DNA of 64,000 nucleotides from Neisseria bergeri (GTDB lineage Bacteria; Pseudomonadota; Gammaproteobacteria; Burkholderiales; Neisseriaceae): NCBI GenBank assembly GCA_003044455.1, contig POWY01000001.1, positions 1 to 64,000 of the forward strand, read 5' to 3'. Shown piece by piece: positions 34,610 to 43,767 of this stretch (position 1 is its first letter; each line of letters starts with the position of its first letter). The notes under the pieces were generated by a model. It saw only the letters and a program-made list of their open reading frames with translations, ran no database searches and was not told where the DNA came from. The position numbers and the translations under genes were made by a program.

Positions 34610-36019
34610 TCAGGCTCGGCGTTCTTTGCACATTAGTTTCGCATCCAGCCAGCCGTCGCCGCCGGAGATGATGTTTTTGGCAACGAAGTTGTCCAAGTCG
34701 GGCAGCAGGGAAACGGCGCGCCCGCTGTTGATGATGACGACGACGACCATCGGTTTGTCGCCCAGCCAGTAGCCTGCCAATGCGCGGACATTGTTGAGCG
34801 TGCCTGTTTTCAGGCGCAGCAGCCCGCCGCTTTGTTTGAAGCGGTTGCGTAAAGTCCCGTCTGTGCCGGCGATGGGCAGCGTGTCGATGAAATCTTGTGC
34901 AAACGGGCTGAAATAAGCCGTTTCCAACATTTGAGCCATCATTCTCGCCGTTACCCTTTCTTTTCTGGACAGACCCGAACCGTTTTCCAAAACCAAATCC
35001 GCAACATCGATGCCCGACACGGCAAGTTCTCGCCGGACGGCAGACGCTGCCTGTTCGGAAACGGCGGGCAGTTTGCCGTCGCCGCCGAGTTTCAGGAAGA
35101 CGGAGCGCGCAATCAGATTGTCCGAACGCTTGTTCATGTCCGTCAAAATTTCCTTCATCGGTTTGGCGTGTGCAAGGGCAAGCGTCTGCGCGCCTTCCGG
35201 CGTGTCGGCTATGCCGATGCCGTCTGAAATCCGTCCGCCGCCGAGCAGCCAGTGGTTGGTAAAACTTTGCCGGATCAGTTCGTCAAGTACGAACATCCGG
35301 ACACCGACAGGCTTGCCCAAACAGCTTTCGGGAATATTGCCGCGCAATTTCAGCGTATTGTCCGAAAAAGATGCACGCATCAGTTTTTTGACCGAAGGGC
35401 AGGCAGCTTGGGAGGCGGTAATTTTCAAGTTGTTTTGGGCAAAAATATGCGGCAAAGGCGGATCGGTGAGGATGTCGGTACTACCGGCGGCATTGCGTTC
35501 GGCGCGCACCATAACCATACCGGCAGACAGCATAGTCGGATTTGGGGGCGTCATAAACGGCGAACCGCTGTCGGCTTCAAAATGGTCAGGACTGCCGACT
35601 TCGCCCCACAGCTTGTGGTCGAGTATCAGGTGTCCCGTGATATTGCGTATACCTTTGTCGCGCAACTGTTTTTGAACGTCAAGCAGGTTTTCCTGATTGA
35701 AAACGGGGTCGCCGCTGCCTACCCAGTACAAATCGCCATCCAGCGTGCCGTTACTCACTTTGCCGTTGCTTTTAAACTCGGTCGCCCAGCGGTAATTGCT
35801 GCCGAAGGTTTTGAAGGCGGCAAACGCGGTAACGAGTTTCATCGTGGACGCGGGATTGACGGGGACATCCGCGCGGTGGTCGATGACGACCCTGCCGCTG
35901 ACGAGTTCTTGGACATATACGGCGATTTCGTTTTGCGGAATGCGGCCGGTATCGAGCGCGTGTGCGGCGAGGGAGGTGAGAAGCAGCAGCAGAAAGGCCG
36001 CTGTTTTGGGGAAATTCAT
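34610..36019 (-). CDS. dacB: D-alanyl-D-alanine carboxypeptidase/endopeptidase (PBP4 class, neisserial PBP3)
   Basis: A 469-aa periplasmic class C penicillin-binding protein that trims or cleaves peptidoglycan cross-links. The signal peptide ends AAHA. The active-site SxxK is STMK (Ser58, Lys61), the SxN is SDN in MNKRSDNLIARS, and the third motif is KTGT in LRLKTGTLNNVRALAGY. A large insert between the first two motifs is typical of the DacB family. ATG 36019 starts the signal peptide; the frame continuing upstream to 36157 overlaps the Fur-like site and is not used. Confidence 0.93.
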   Translation of the reverse strand: MNFPKTAAFLLLLLTSLAAHALDTGRIPQNEIAVYVQELVSGRVVIDHRADVPVNPASTMKLVTAFAAFKTFGSNYRWATEFKSNGKVSNGTLDGDLYWVGSGDPVFNQENLLDVQKQLRDKGIRNITGHLILDHKLWGEVGSPDHFEADSGSPFMTPPNPTMLSAGMVMVRAERNAAGSTDILTDPPLPHIFAQNNLKITASQAACPSVKKLMRASFSDNTLKLRGNIPESCLGKPVGVRMFVLDELIRQSFTNHWLLGGGRISDGIGIADTPEGAQTLALAHAKPMKEILTDMNKRSDNLIARSVFLKLGGDGKLPAVSEQAASAVRRELAVSGIDVADLVLENGSGLSRKERVTARMMAQMLETAYFSPFAQDFIDTLPIAGTDGTLRNRFKQSGGLLRLKTGTLNNVRALAGYWLGDKPMVVVVIINSGRAVSLLPDLDNFVAKNIISGGDGWLDAKLMCKERRA

Positions 36020-36121
36020 AGGTGAATCTGTTACATAAAAAGAGCAATTATAAGGCAAAGCCGGATAAGTGGGAACGCCGGGGCGGCGGGCCGGCTTGTT
36101 TGCAGGGGAAATCGCATATAT

Positions 36122-36140
36122 AATAATCGCTATCATTATT
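36122..36140 (+). promoter_or_regulatory. Fur-box-like site between dacB and the flavin reductase gene
   Basis: AATAATCGCTATCATTATT matches the Fur consensus at 13 of 19 positions, the same score as the tbpB box in this window. It lies 44 bp before the reductase start and about 100 bp upstream of dacB, so it could regulate either; position favours the reductase. Confidence 0.6.
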
Positions 36141-36183
36141 AAATGATTGAAACACACAAACTTAATATTCAGGAGGAATGATT

Positions 36184-36750
36184 GTGGCTAAGAAAATCAG
36201 TATTTTGGTGGGCAGCCTGCGCCGTGCTTCTTTTGCACGCAAGGTGGCATTGAATGCGGTACAGATGTTTCCAGAAGGCTGGCAGGCGGAAATTGTCGAA
36301 ATCGGACATCTGCCGCTTTATAATTTCGATTATGACGACCCTGCGGTGGAAGATGTGCCGCTGCCCGAAAGCTACACGGCTTTCCGCGAAACGATTAAGG
36401 CTTCAGACGGCATTTTGTTCGTTACGTCCGAAAACAACCGCACTGTTCCCGCCTGTTTGAAAAATGCGGTGGACATCGGTTCTAAACCGAATGCCGATGT
36501 GGCTTGGAAAAACAAACCTGCCGGCATCATCAGCCATTCCGTCGGCAAGATGGGCGGTTACAGTTCGCAAAAAAACCTGCGTCTTGCCCTGTCTTATTTC
36601 GATATGCCCGTAACCGGACAGCCGGAAGTGTTTTTGGGCAATTCGCCGACGCTGCTTGATGAAAAAGGCAAATTGGTTGACTCGGCAAGGGATTTTGTTC
36701 AGTCATATATTAATCAGTTTGTCTCTCTGGTGGAGAAACACGCAAAATAG
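36184..36750 (+). CDS. NAD(P)H-dependent FMN reductase family flavoprotein
   Basis: A 188-aa flavodoxin-fold protein. ISILVGSLRRASFARKVAL near the start is the FMN phosphate-binding loop, SDGILFVTSENNRTVPACLKNAVD is the conserved substrate/flavin region, and GKMGGYSSQKNLRLAL follows. Members reduce FMN, quinones or metals using NAD(P)H. AGGAGG at 36171-36176 sits 7 bp before GTG 36184 but only 1 bp before ATG 36178, so GTG is the better start. The upstream Fur-like box suggests an iron-responsive reductase. Confidence 0.87.
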   Translation: MAKKISILVGSLRRASFARKVALNAVQMFPEGWQAEIVEIGHLPLYNFDYDDPAVEDVPLPESYTAFRETIKASDGILFVTSENNRTVPACLKNAVDIGSKPNADVAWKNKPAGIISHSVGKMGGYSSQKNLRLALSYFDMPVTGQPEVFLGNSPTLLDEKGKLVDSARDFVQSYINQFVSLVEKHAK

Positions 36751-36764
36751 GTTGGAAACGGTCA

Positions 36765-36796
36765 AAAACCGCAGAATCTTGGTTCTGCGGTTTTTT
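36765..36796 (+). terminator. Intrinsic terminator of the FMN reductase gene
   Basis: AAAACCGCAGAA and TTCTGCGGTTTTTT flank a short loop, an ordinary rho-independent terminator. Confidence 0.85.
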
Positions 36797-36864
36797 GTTG
36801 CTGCTAAATTGCGGCTAATTTTGGGGTGTTAGAATAGGCACGGTTTATTTTGAAGGGAAAGTTG

Positions 36865-37539
36865 ATGCGTGTATTGTTGGTTGAAGACGATGCGATGATT
36901 GCGGAAGCGGTGTCGGCAAGTTTGAAAGACGGCGGCTATGCGGTGGATTGGGTCAAAAACGGCGCGCAGGTTGCGGCGGCGGCCGCTGCCCAGCCTTATG
37001 ACCTGATGCTGCTGGATTTGGGTTTGCCGGGGCGCGATGGTTTGGATGTTTTGTCGGAAATACGCGCGGCAGGCTGTACCGTCCCCGTGCTGATCGTTAC
37101 GGCGCGGGATGATCTGTACAGCCGGCTGAACGGTTTGGACGGCGGTGCGGACGACTATATCGTCAAGCCGTTCGATATGGCGGAGCTTAAGGCGCGGATG
37201 CGGGCAGTGTTGCGGCGCGGCGGCGGTCAGGGACAGGTTTGCCTGTCCAACGGCGTGATTTCGCTGAATCCGGCAACGTATCAGGCGGAAATTATTGCCG
37301 AGGGGCGGCAGGTGGCATTGAGCAACAAGGAGTTTGCAGTATTGCAGGCTTTGCTGGCGAGGCCGGGCGTGATTTTGTCGCGCTCGGATTTGGAGGACAA
37401 GGTTTACGGCTGGGGCGAGGAAGTCGAAAGCAATGCGGTGGATTTTCTGATTCACGCGCTGCGTAAGAAACTGGGTAAGGAAAGCATACAAAATGTGCGC
37501 GGTGTCGGCTGGCTGATGCCGCGTCAAGATGCCGTCTGA
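36865..37539 (+). CDS. misR: Two-component response regulator MisR (OmpR/PhoP type)
   Basis: A 224-aa DNA-binding regulator. The receiver domain has the acidic pair in VEDDA, phosphoacceptor Asp51 (LLDLGLPG), Thr79 and Lys101 (VKPF). The C-terminal winged helix includes LSNKEFAVLQALLARPG and VDFLIHALRKKLG. The MisR/MisS (PhoP/PhoQ-like) system of N. meningitidis controls envelope and stress genes. AAGGGAAAG precedes ATG 36865. The stop codon lies within a DUS (37529-37540). misS starts 12 bp later. Confidence 0.93.
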   Translation: MRVLLVEDDAMIAEAVSASLKDGGYAVDWVKNGAQVAAAAAAQPYDLMLLDLGLPGRDGLDVLSEIRAAGCTVPVLIVTARDDLYSRLNGLDGGADDYIVKPFDMAELKARMRAVLRRGGGQGQVCLSNGVISLNPATYQAEIIAEGRQVALSNKEFAVLQALLARPGVILSRSDLEDKVYGWGEEVESNAVDFLIHALRKKLGKESIQNVRGVGWLMPRQDAV

Positions 37540-37551
37540 ACAGGAACGAAG

Positions 37552-38871
37552 ATGCCGGACCGTTTTTTTAAAATTTTAAAACATTCGCTTCAGGTCAGAA
37601 TCAGCCTTGCCCTGATTTGGATGTTTGTTCCGCTGGCAATGCTTGCAGGTATGTTTTCCTACTACGAAACCTTCCACGAAACGGAAGCGTTGCAGGACGA
37701 CCTGCTCCGTCAGGCGGCATTGTACGTCGCACCCGATTCCAAACCCGAAACTTTGCCCGAGGGCGACGGCGATACGCGCATTTTCGTGCAGATGCCGCAG
37801 CAGGAAGACCCTGTTGTCAGCCTGCCTGCGCATCTGGCGGACGGTCTGCACACGCTTCAGGCGGACGGGGACGACGATTATTACCGCGTCTATATCCGCA
37901 CGACCGAACAGGGACGGATTGCCGTCATGCAGGAAAACGAATACCGTGAAGATTTGGCGGCGGATGCGGCACGGCAAAGCGTGTTGCCCCTGTTGGCGGC
38001 ACTGCCGCTGATGATTTTGCTGACCGTGTGGATTACGCACAAAGCCATGCGCCCCGTCCGCAAATTGTCGCAAAGTCTCGAACAACGCCGAATCAATGAC
38101 CTGTCTGCTTTGAGTGTGGACAATATTCCCAGTGAAATCAGAGGTTTCGTAACCGCCATCAACCTGCTTTTGAAACGTGCGGATGAAGACATCCGCCACC
38201 GTCAGCGGTTTGTCGCCGACGCGGCACACGAATTGCGTACGCCGATGACAGCCCTTTCCCTTCAGGCGGAACGGCTCAACAATATGCCGCTCCCGCCCGA
38301 AGCGGCGCGGCAGTCTGCCGTTTTGCAGCAGAGCATCAGGCGCAACAAACACCTGCTCGAACAGCTTTTGGCACTGGCGCGTTCGCAGTCGGATGAAACC
38401 CCTCTGACGAAAACGACATTCGGTCTGCAAAGCCGTTTCCGCCAAGTGTTGCAGGAACTGATGCCGCTGGCTTTGGAAAAACGTCAGGACATCGGTGTGG
38501 CGGTCGGAGGCGATGTCGAAGTGTCTGCCGACGAAACGGAAATCTATACGCTGATTAAAACCTTTGCCGACAACGCGGTACGTTACACGCCGCCCGAAGG
38601 CAGGATAGATTTGGGTTTCACGGACGAAGGGAAATATCTCGCCGTGTGGGTGGAAGATAACGGGAACGGCATTCCCGAATCCGAACGCGCCCGCGTCCTC
38701 GATCCGTTTTACCGTATTTTGGGAACGGAGCAGCAGGGGACGGGGCTGGGGCTGTCGATTGCCGACACGCTTGCCAAAAAATACGGCGGACATTTGGAAT
38801 TGACCGACAGCCGACGTTTCGGACACGGTCTGTTGATACGGGCGTTGTTGGACAAGGAAACCCTGAAATAG
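37552..38871 (+). CDS. misS: Sensor histidine kinase MisS
   Basis: A 439-aa inner-membrane sensor kinase partnered with MisR. Two transmembrane segments (about 18-38 and 146-162) enclose a periplasmic sensor of about 105 residues rich in Asp/Glu. A HAMP-like linker precedes the DHp domain with phosphoacceptor His226 in VADAAHELRTPMT. The ATPase domain has N (TFADNAVRY), G1 (VEDNGNGIPE) and G2 (GTGLGLSI) boxes. It ends shortly before a DUS-pair terminator shared with convergent rng. Confidence 0.92.
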   Translation: MPDRFFKILKHSLQVRISLALIWMFVPLAMLAGMFSYYETFHETEALQDDLLRQAALYVAPDSKPETLPEGDGDTRIFVQMPQQEDPVVSLPAHLADGLHTLQADGDDDYYRVYIRTTEQGRIAVMQENEYREDLAADAARQSVLPLLAALPLMILLTVWITHKAMRPVRKLSQSLEQRRINDLSALSVDNIPSEIRGFVTAINLLLKRADEDIRHRQRFVADAAHELRTPMTALSLQAERLNNMPLPPEAARQSAVLQQSIRRNKHLLEQLLALARSQSDETPLTKTTFGLQSRFRQVLQELMPLALEKRQDIGVAVGGDVEVSADETEIYTLIKTFADNAVRYTPPEGRIDLGFTDEGKYLAVWVEDNGNGIPESERARVLDPFYRILGTEQQGTGLGLSIADTLAKKYGGHLELTDSRRFGHGLLIRALLDKETLK

Positions 38872-38875
38872 ACAG

Positions 38876-38908
38876 ATGCCGTCTGAAGGCTTCAGACGGC
38901 ATTTTTTA
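38876..38908. terminator. DUS-pair terminator, bidirectional (misS / rng)
   Basis: ATGCCGTCTGAA (38876-38887) and TTCAGACGGCAT (38891-38902) with a 3-bp loop and T-run overlap the region before the rng stop. Confidence 0.85.
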
Positions 38909-40399
38909 CATCAGCACAATATCGTATTGTTCCTGCGTGTAAGCGGTTTCGACCGCCAGAGAAATCGGTTTGCCGATGAAATCTATCAGCATTGCCAAGG
39001 ATTGCGATTCTTCGTCCAAAAACAAATCGATGACGTTGGGGGCGGCGAGGATGCGGAAACTTTCGGCATCGTAACGGCGCGCTTCGCGGACGATTTCGCG
39101 CTGGATTTCGTAGCACACGGTTTGCGGCGTTTTCAGACGGCCTCTGCCTTGGCAGGAAGGGCAGGGTTCGCAGAGGACTTGGTTTAAGTTTTCGCGCGAG
39201 CGTTTGCGCGTCAGCTCGACCAGCCCCAGGCTGGTAAAACCGTGCAGGGTAACGCGGGTACGGTCGAAGGCGAGGGCTTTGGCAAGCTCCTGCAACACGG
39301 CTTCGCGGTGGCTTTCCTGTGCCATATCGATGAAGTCGATGATGATGATGCCGCCGAGGTTGCGTAGCCTCAATTCGCGGGCGATGGTGTGGCAGGCTTC
39401 GAGGTTGGTGCGGAAGATGGTTTCGTCGAAGTTGCGTGCGCCGACGAAGCCGCCGGTGTTCACGTCTATCGTGGTCATGGCTTCGGTGGACTCGATAATC
39501 AGGTAGCTGCCGAAGTTGAGGTTGACGCGCGGTTGCAGGGCGCGGCTGATTTCCTGCTCGACGTTGTGGGTTTCAAACAGCGGGCGTTCGCCTTTGAACA
39601 ATTCTATCCTGCCCAATGCGCCGTGGACGTATTGTTCGGCAAAACGCGTCATGCGCCCGTGGTTTACGGTGGAATCGACGAGGATTTTCTGCGTGTCGCA
39701 GCCGACCATATCGCGCAACACGCGCAGGCTTAAAGGCAAGTCCTGATAAAGCAGGGTTTCCGGCGGTTGGATTTTTGCCTGTTCTTGGATGTGTTCCCAC
39801 ACTTTGGTCAGGTAGTCGATGTCGGACTGGAGCTGTTCGTCGGTGGCGTTTTCGGCGTTGGTGCGGATGATGTAGCCCCGGCAGGCATTTTCCGGCAGGA
39901 GCTTGTCGAGGCGTTCGCGCAGGCTGCTGCGTTCGGCATCGTCTTCGATGCGTTGGGACACGCCGATGTGGTCTTCTTGCGGAAGATGGACGAGGAAACG
40001 CCCCGCCAGCGAGATTTGGGTGGAAAGCCGCGCGCCTTTGGTGTTGATCGGGTCTTTGATGACCTGCACCAAAACAGACTGCCCTTCAAACAGCATATGT
40101 TCGATGCGCTGGGTTTCTTCGGGGTTGCGGCGTTGTTCGAGGACATCGACGATGTGTAAAAACGCCGCGCGTTCCAAGCCGATGTCGATAAACGCGCTCT
40201 GCATCCCAGGCAGCACGCGGCGCACCACGCCCAGATAGATATTGCCGACCAGGCTGTGTTCGCTGTTGCGCTCGATGTGCAGCTCGCAGATATTGTTTTC
40301 CTCCAACACCGCTACGCGCGTTTCCTGCGGCGTGATGTTGACCAATATCGTTTCGGGCGGGCGCGCGATGTCTTTGGGGATGGGGAGTCCTGACAACAT
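38906..40399 (-). CDS. rng: Ribonuclease G
   Basis: A 497-aa endoribonuclease of the RNase E/G family that matures 16S rRNA 5' ends and degrades mRNA. The N-terminal S1/OB region includes GNIYLGVVRRVLPGMQSAFIDIG. The DNase I-like catalytic subdomain has TIDVNTGGFVG and IIDFIDM with the metal-binding Asp residues, and a zinc-link CPSCQGRG. The length fits RNase G, lacking the long C-terminal scaffold of RNase E. ATG 40399 is chosen; the frame before it (to 40462) is AT-rich leader. Confidence 0.94.
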   Translation of the reverse strand: MLSGLPIPKDIARPPETILVNITPQETRVAVLEENNICELHIERNSEHSLVGNIYLGVVRRVLPGMQSAFIDIGLERAAFLHIVDVLEQRRNPEETQRIEHMLFEGQSVLVQVIKDPINTKGARLSTQISLAGRFLVHLPQEDHIGVSQRIEDDAERSSLRERLDKLLPENACRGYIIRTNAENATDEQLQSDIDYLTKVWEHIQEQAKIQPPETLLYQDLPLSLRVLRDMVGCDTQKILVDSTVNHGRMTRFAEQYVHGALGRIELFKGERPLFETHNVEQEISRALQPRVNLNFGSYLIIESTEAMTTIDVNTGGFVGARNFDETIFRTNLEACHTIARELRLRNLGGIIIIDFIDMAQESHREAVLQELAKALAFDRTRVTLHGFTSLGLVELTRKRSRENLNQVLCEPCPSCQGRGRLKTPQTVCYEIQREIVREARRYDAESFRILAAPNVIDLFLDEESQSLAMLIDFIGKPISLAVETAYTQEQYDIVLM

Positions 40400-40611
40400 G
40401 GTTTTTCCTGAAAATGTAATAAAAATATTTTGCATCCGTTCCGCCGCGCAGCGCGGGTGCAAAAATATTTTTCACAATGTCTATCATACTTTAAAAAAGA
40501 AACTTTGACACATTCCGCACATGCCGTTTGAACGTGCATCTGTTCCGCACTTGCCAAACAGGGGAAATGCCCCTATATTGATTATCATTGCAAAACTTTC
40601 GGAAACCCAAT

Positions 40612-40869
40612 ATGCAGACCGTTACCATGTACACAGGTCCGTTTTGCCCCTACTGCGCGATGGCGAAAAGGCTGCTGCACGCGGCAGGTGTCGGACATAT
40701 CGACGAAATCCGTGTCGATGCAAGCCCCGAAGCCTTTGCCGAAATGCAGCAGCTTTCGGGACAGCGCAGCGTGCCGCAGATTTTCATCGGCGAAACGCAC
40801 GTCGGCGGATTTACCGACCTCTACCGCCTCCAGCAGGAAGGCGGGCTGGACGGACTGCTGAACCCTTAA
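40612..40869 (+). CDS. grxC: Glutaredoxin 3
   Basis: An 85-aa dithiol glutaredoxin with active site CPYC (Cys12, Cys15), the cis-Pro motif SVPQIFIG and the glutathione-binding GGFTDL. It reduces disulfides and ribonucleotide reductase using glutathione. It lies 20 bp before secB, the classic grxC-secB pair. The upstream DNA has an imperfect ATTGATTATCATT that falls short of a Fur box. Confidence 0.96.
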   Translation: MQTVTMYTGPFCPYCAMAKRLLHAAGVGHIDEIRVDASPEAFAEMQQLSGQRSVPQIFIGETHVGGFTDLYRLQQEGGLDGLLNP

Positions 40870-40889
40870 CCCCCAACTAGGAAAACAAA

Positions 40890-41333
40890 ATGAGCGAAGA
40901 ACTGCAACCCGTATTCAGCATCGAGCGACTGTATGTCAAAGACTTGTCTTTGGAAGTGCCGCACGCGCCGCAAATCTTTTTGGAACAGGGCGAGCCTGAA
41001 GTGGATATGCGCGTTTCCACCGGCAGCCAAAAGCTGGAAGACGGCTACTACAACGTGGATGTAACCGTTACCGTAACCGCCAAATTGGATAACGAGCGCA
41101 CGATGTTTTTGAACGAAGTAACCCAAAGCGGTATTTTCCGTTTGGAAAACATCCCCGAAGAAGATGTGCAGCTGCTGCTGGGCGTGGCGTGTCCGAACAT
41201 CCTCTTCCCTTACGCGCGCGAAGCCGTTTCCGGTACGGTAACACGTGCCGGCTTCCCGCCCGTCCTGCTCGCGCCGATTAATTTTGAGGCGATTTACCAA
41301 CAACAGCAGGAAGCCGAAGCCGCCGGGGCTTGA
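40890..41333 (+). CDS. secB: Protein-export chaperone SecB
   Basis: A 147-aa tetrameric chaperone that keeps preproteins export-competent and delivers them to Sec[34 protein letters not shown] and [20 protein letters not shown] are family signatures. The C-terminal AEAAGA tail is shorter and less basic than in E. coli. The ribosome-binding site is CTAGGAAAAC. It is followed by a DUS-pair terminator. Confidence 0.97.
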   Translation: MSEELQPVFSIERLYVKDLSLEVPHAPQIFLEQGEPEVDMRVSTGSQKLEDGYYNVDVTVTVTAKLDNERTMFLNEVTQSGIFRLENIPEEDVQLLLGVACPNILFPYAREAVSGTVTRAGFPPVLLAPINFEAIYQQQQEAEAAGA

Positions 41334-41346
41334 TTCCTGCCTGCCG

Positions 41347-41379
41347 ATGCCGTCTGAATCCGTTTCAGACGGTATTTTT
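41347..41379 (+). terminator. DUS-pair terminator after secB
   Basis: ATGCCGTCTGAA (41347-41358) and TTCAGACGGTAT (41363-41374, one mismatch) precede a run of five T. Confidence 0.85.
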
Positions 41380-41418
41380 GTTTTCGGATAAAATAGGTGC
41401 GTTCAAAGGAATCTGCCT

Positions 41419-43461
41419 ATGATGTCGCCCGAAACCCAGAAACAGCTCAAAATCACCGATGTTTCCGCCAAGAAGCTCGACAAACTCAACCTCCATACCG
41501 CGTGGGATTTGGTGTTGCACCTGCCGCTGCGTTACGAGGACGAGACGCACATTATGCCGATTAAGGACGCGCCGATTGGCGTGCCGTGCCAGGTCGAGGG
41601 CGAGGTTATCCATCAGGAAGTAACGTTCAAACCGCGCAAGCAGTTGATTGTCCAAATCGCCGACGGTTCCGGCAGCGTCCTTTTTCTGCGCTTCATCCAC
41701 TTTTACGCCAGCCATCAGAAACAGACGGCGGTCGGCAAACGCATCCGCGCCGTGGGCGAAATCAAACACGGCTTTTACGGCGACGAGATGATTCATCCCA
41801 AAATCCGCGATGCCGAGGGCGGCGGTTTGGCGGAAAGCCTCACGCCGGTTTACCCGACCGTAAACGGTTTGAACCAGCCCACTTTGCGCCGTATTATTCA
41901 GACGGCGTTGGACGTTACGCCGCTGCACGACACGCTGCCCGATGCCCTGCTGTGCCGTCTGAAGCTGCCACACCTCGCCGAAAGCCTGCGTCTTTTGCAT
42001 TCGCCGCCGCCGAGTTTCACGATTCATCAGCTTTCAGACGGCACGCTGCCTGCATGGCAACGGCTCAAATTCGATGAACTTTTGGCGCAACAGCTTTCGA
42101 TGCGCTTGGCGCGACAGAAGCGTATCGGCGGCACGGCGGCGGCATTGGGCGGCGACGGCACATTGACCCAAGCCCTGCGCCAAGCCCTGCCGTTTGCCCT
42201 GACCGATGCGCAAGAAAAAGTTGTTTCCGAAATCTGCCGCGATATGGCGCAAACCTACCCGATGCACCGCCTGCTGCAGGGCGATGTCGGCAGCGGCAAA
42301 ACCATTGTGGCTGCTTTGTCTGCTTTGACGGCTATCGAATCCGGTGCGCAGGTGGCTGTAATGGCGCCCACTGAAATCCTTGCCGAACAGCATTTTATTA
42401 AATTTAAACAATGGCTCGAACCTTTGGGCATTGAAGTTGTCCGCCTTTTTGGCAGTTTGCGTAAAAAAGCCAAAGACGAAGCCAAAGCCAAACTGGCTGA
42501 CGGCAGCGTCAAAATCGCCGTCGGCACGCACGCCCTGTTTTCAGACGGCGTGGCGTTTCACAATTTGGGCTTGACCATTGTGGACGAACAGCACCGTTTC
42601 GGCGTTGCCCAACGCCTCGCCCTCAAAAACAAAGGGCGCGAAGTCCATCAGCTGATGATGTCCGCCACGCCCATCCCGCGCACGCTTGCGATGAGTTTTT
42701 TCGCCGATTTGGACGTGTCCGTCATCGACGAATTGCCGCCCGGGCGCACACCGATTAAAACGCGCCTCGTCAACAACGTCCGCCGCGCCGAAGTCGAAGG
42801 CTTCGTCCTCGGCACTTGCCGAAAAGGGCGGCAGGCGTATTGGGTCTGCCCATTGATTGAAGAAAGCGAAACCCTGCAACTGCAAACCGCCGCCGAAACC
42901 CTCGCCCGGCTTCAGACGGCATTGCCCGAACTCAATATCGGACTGGTACACGGGCGCATGAAGGCCGCCGAAAAGGCCGAAGTGATGGCGCGGTTTTCTT
43001 CGGGGGGGCTGAACGTCTTGGTCGCCACCACCGTCATCGAAGTCGGCGTAGATGTGCCCAATGCCGCCCTGATGGTCATCGAACACGCCGAGCGCATGGG
43101 CTTGGCGCAGCTTCACCAATTACGCGGACGGGTAGGGCGCGGCGCGGCGGAAAGCGTGTGCGTCCTCCTGTTTGCCGAACCCTTGGGCGAACTCGCCAAA
43201 GCGCGGCTGAAAGTCATCTACGAACACACCGACGGCTTCGAAATCGCCCGCCAAGACCTCAATATCCGCGGCCCGGGCGAGTTTCTCGGCGCGCGCCAAA
43301 GCGGCGTGCCTATGCTGCGTTTCGCCAAACTCGAAGAAGACCTGCACCTTTTGGAACAGGCGCGCGAAACCGCCCCTTTGCTGATTGAGCAAAACCCCGA
43401 AATCGTCGAAGCGCATTTGGCAAGGTGGCTTTCCGGCAGGGAAGGGTATTTGGGCGTGTGA
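41419..43461 (+). CDS. recG: ATP-dependent DNA helicase RecG
   Basis: A 680-aa branch-migrating helicase for fork reversal and recombination. An N-terminal wedge/OB domain (VEGEVIHQEVTFKPRKQLIV) precedes two RecA-like lobes. Motifs seen are GDVGSGKT (Walker A), DEQHRFG (DExH), SATPIPRT, and LRGRVGRG near the C-terminus. Five DUS cores lie within the coding sequence, at 41897, 41954, 42033, 42539 and 42911. ATG 41419 is preceded by AAAGGAATC; the second ATG three bases later is possible. Confidence 0.95.
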   Translation: MMSPETQKQLKITDVSAKKLDKLNLHTAWDLVLHLPLRYEDETHIMPIKDAPIGVPCQVEGEVIHQEVTFKPRKQLIVQIADGSGSVLFLRFIHFYASHQKQTAVGKRIRAVGEIKHGFYGDEMIHPKIRDAEGGGLAESLTPVYPTVNGLNQPTLRRIIQTALDVTPLHDTLPDALLCRLKLPHLAESLRLLHSPPPSFTIHQLSDGTLPAWQRLKFDELLAQQLSMRLARQKRIGGTAAALGGDGTLTQALRQALPFALTDAQEKVVSEICRDMAQTYPMHRLLQGDVGSGKTIVAALSALTAIESGAQVAVMAPTEILAEQHFIKFKQWLEPLGIEVVRLFGSLRKKAKDEAKAKLADGSVKIAVGTHALFSDGVAFHNLGLTIVDEQHRFGVAQRLALKNKGREVHQLMMSATPIPRTLAMSFFADLDVSVIDELPPGRTPIKTRLVNNVRRAEVEGFVLGTCRKGRQAYWVCPLIEESETLQLQTAAETLARLQTALPELNIGLVHGRMKAAEKAEVMARFSSGGLNVLVATTVIEVGVDVPNAALMVIEHAERMGLAQLHQLRGRVGRGAAESVCVLLFAEPLGELAKARLKVIYEHTDGFEIARQDLNIRGPGEFLGARQSGVPMLRFAKLEEDLHLLEQARETAPLLIEQNPEIVEAHLARWLSGREGYLGV

Positions 43462-43466
43462 GCAAA

Positions 43467-43478
43467 ATGCCGTCTGAA
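43467..43478 (+). repeat. DNA uptake sequence after recG
   Basis: A single perfect ATGCCGTCTGAA 6 bp after the recG stop, without an inverted partner. Confidence 0.85.
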
Positions 43479-43513
43479 ATATTAGAAAAAAGTGTAACGG
43501 AAATCTGATTTTT

Positions 43514-43666
43514 ATAGTGGATTAACAAAAATCAGGACAAGGCGGCGAGCCGCAGACAGTACAGATAGTACGGAACCGATTCACTTGGTGCTTCAGCACC
43601 TTAGAGAATCGTTCTCTTTGAGCTAAGGCAAGGCAACGCCGTACTGGTTTTTGTTAATCCACTATA
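43514..43666. mobile_element. Full-length Correia element (CREE)
   Basis: A 153-bp element bounded by TATAGTGGATTAA and its inverse TTAATCCACTATA. Its interior shows CAGGACAAGGCGGCGAGCCG and GTACGGAACCGATTCAC, and the central ATTCTCT region that shorter copies lack. It is a non-autonomous MITE abundant in pathogenic neisseriae; full-length copies can carry promoters and an IHF site. It sits downstream of recG. A TA target duplication is plausible. Confidence 0.9.
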
Positions 43667-43767
43667 TTATTTTTGACACATTTTCATGATTTTAAATCCC
43701 GTTATTCCCAAGTGGGCGGAAACCGGCAATGAGAAGCCGCAGAGACTTATCGGGAAAAACGGCAAGC

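Noticed and set aside
40573-40600. Fur box before grxC
   Set aside because: TATTGATTATCATTGCA has only one good half; it matches far fewer positions than the tbpB and reductase sites.
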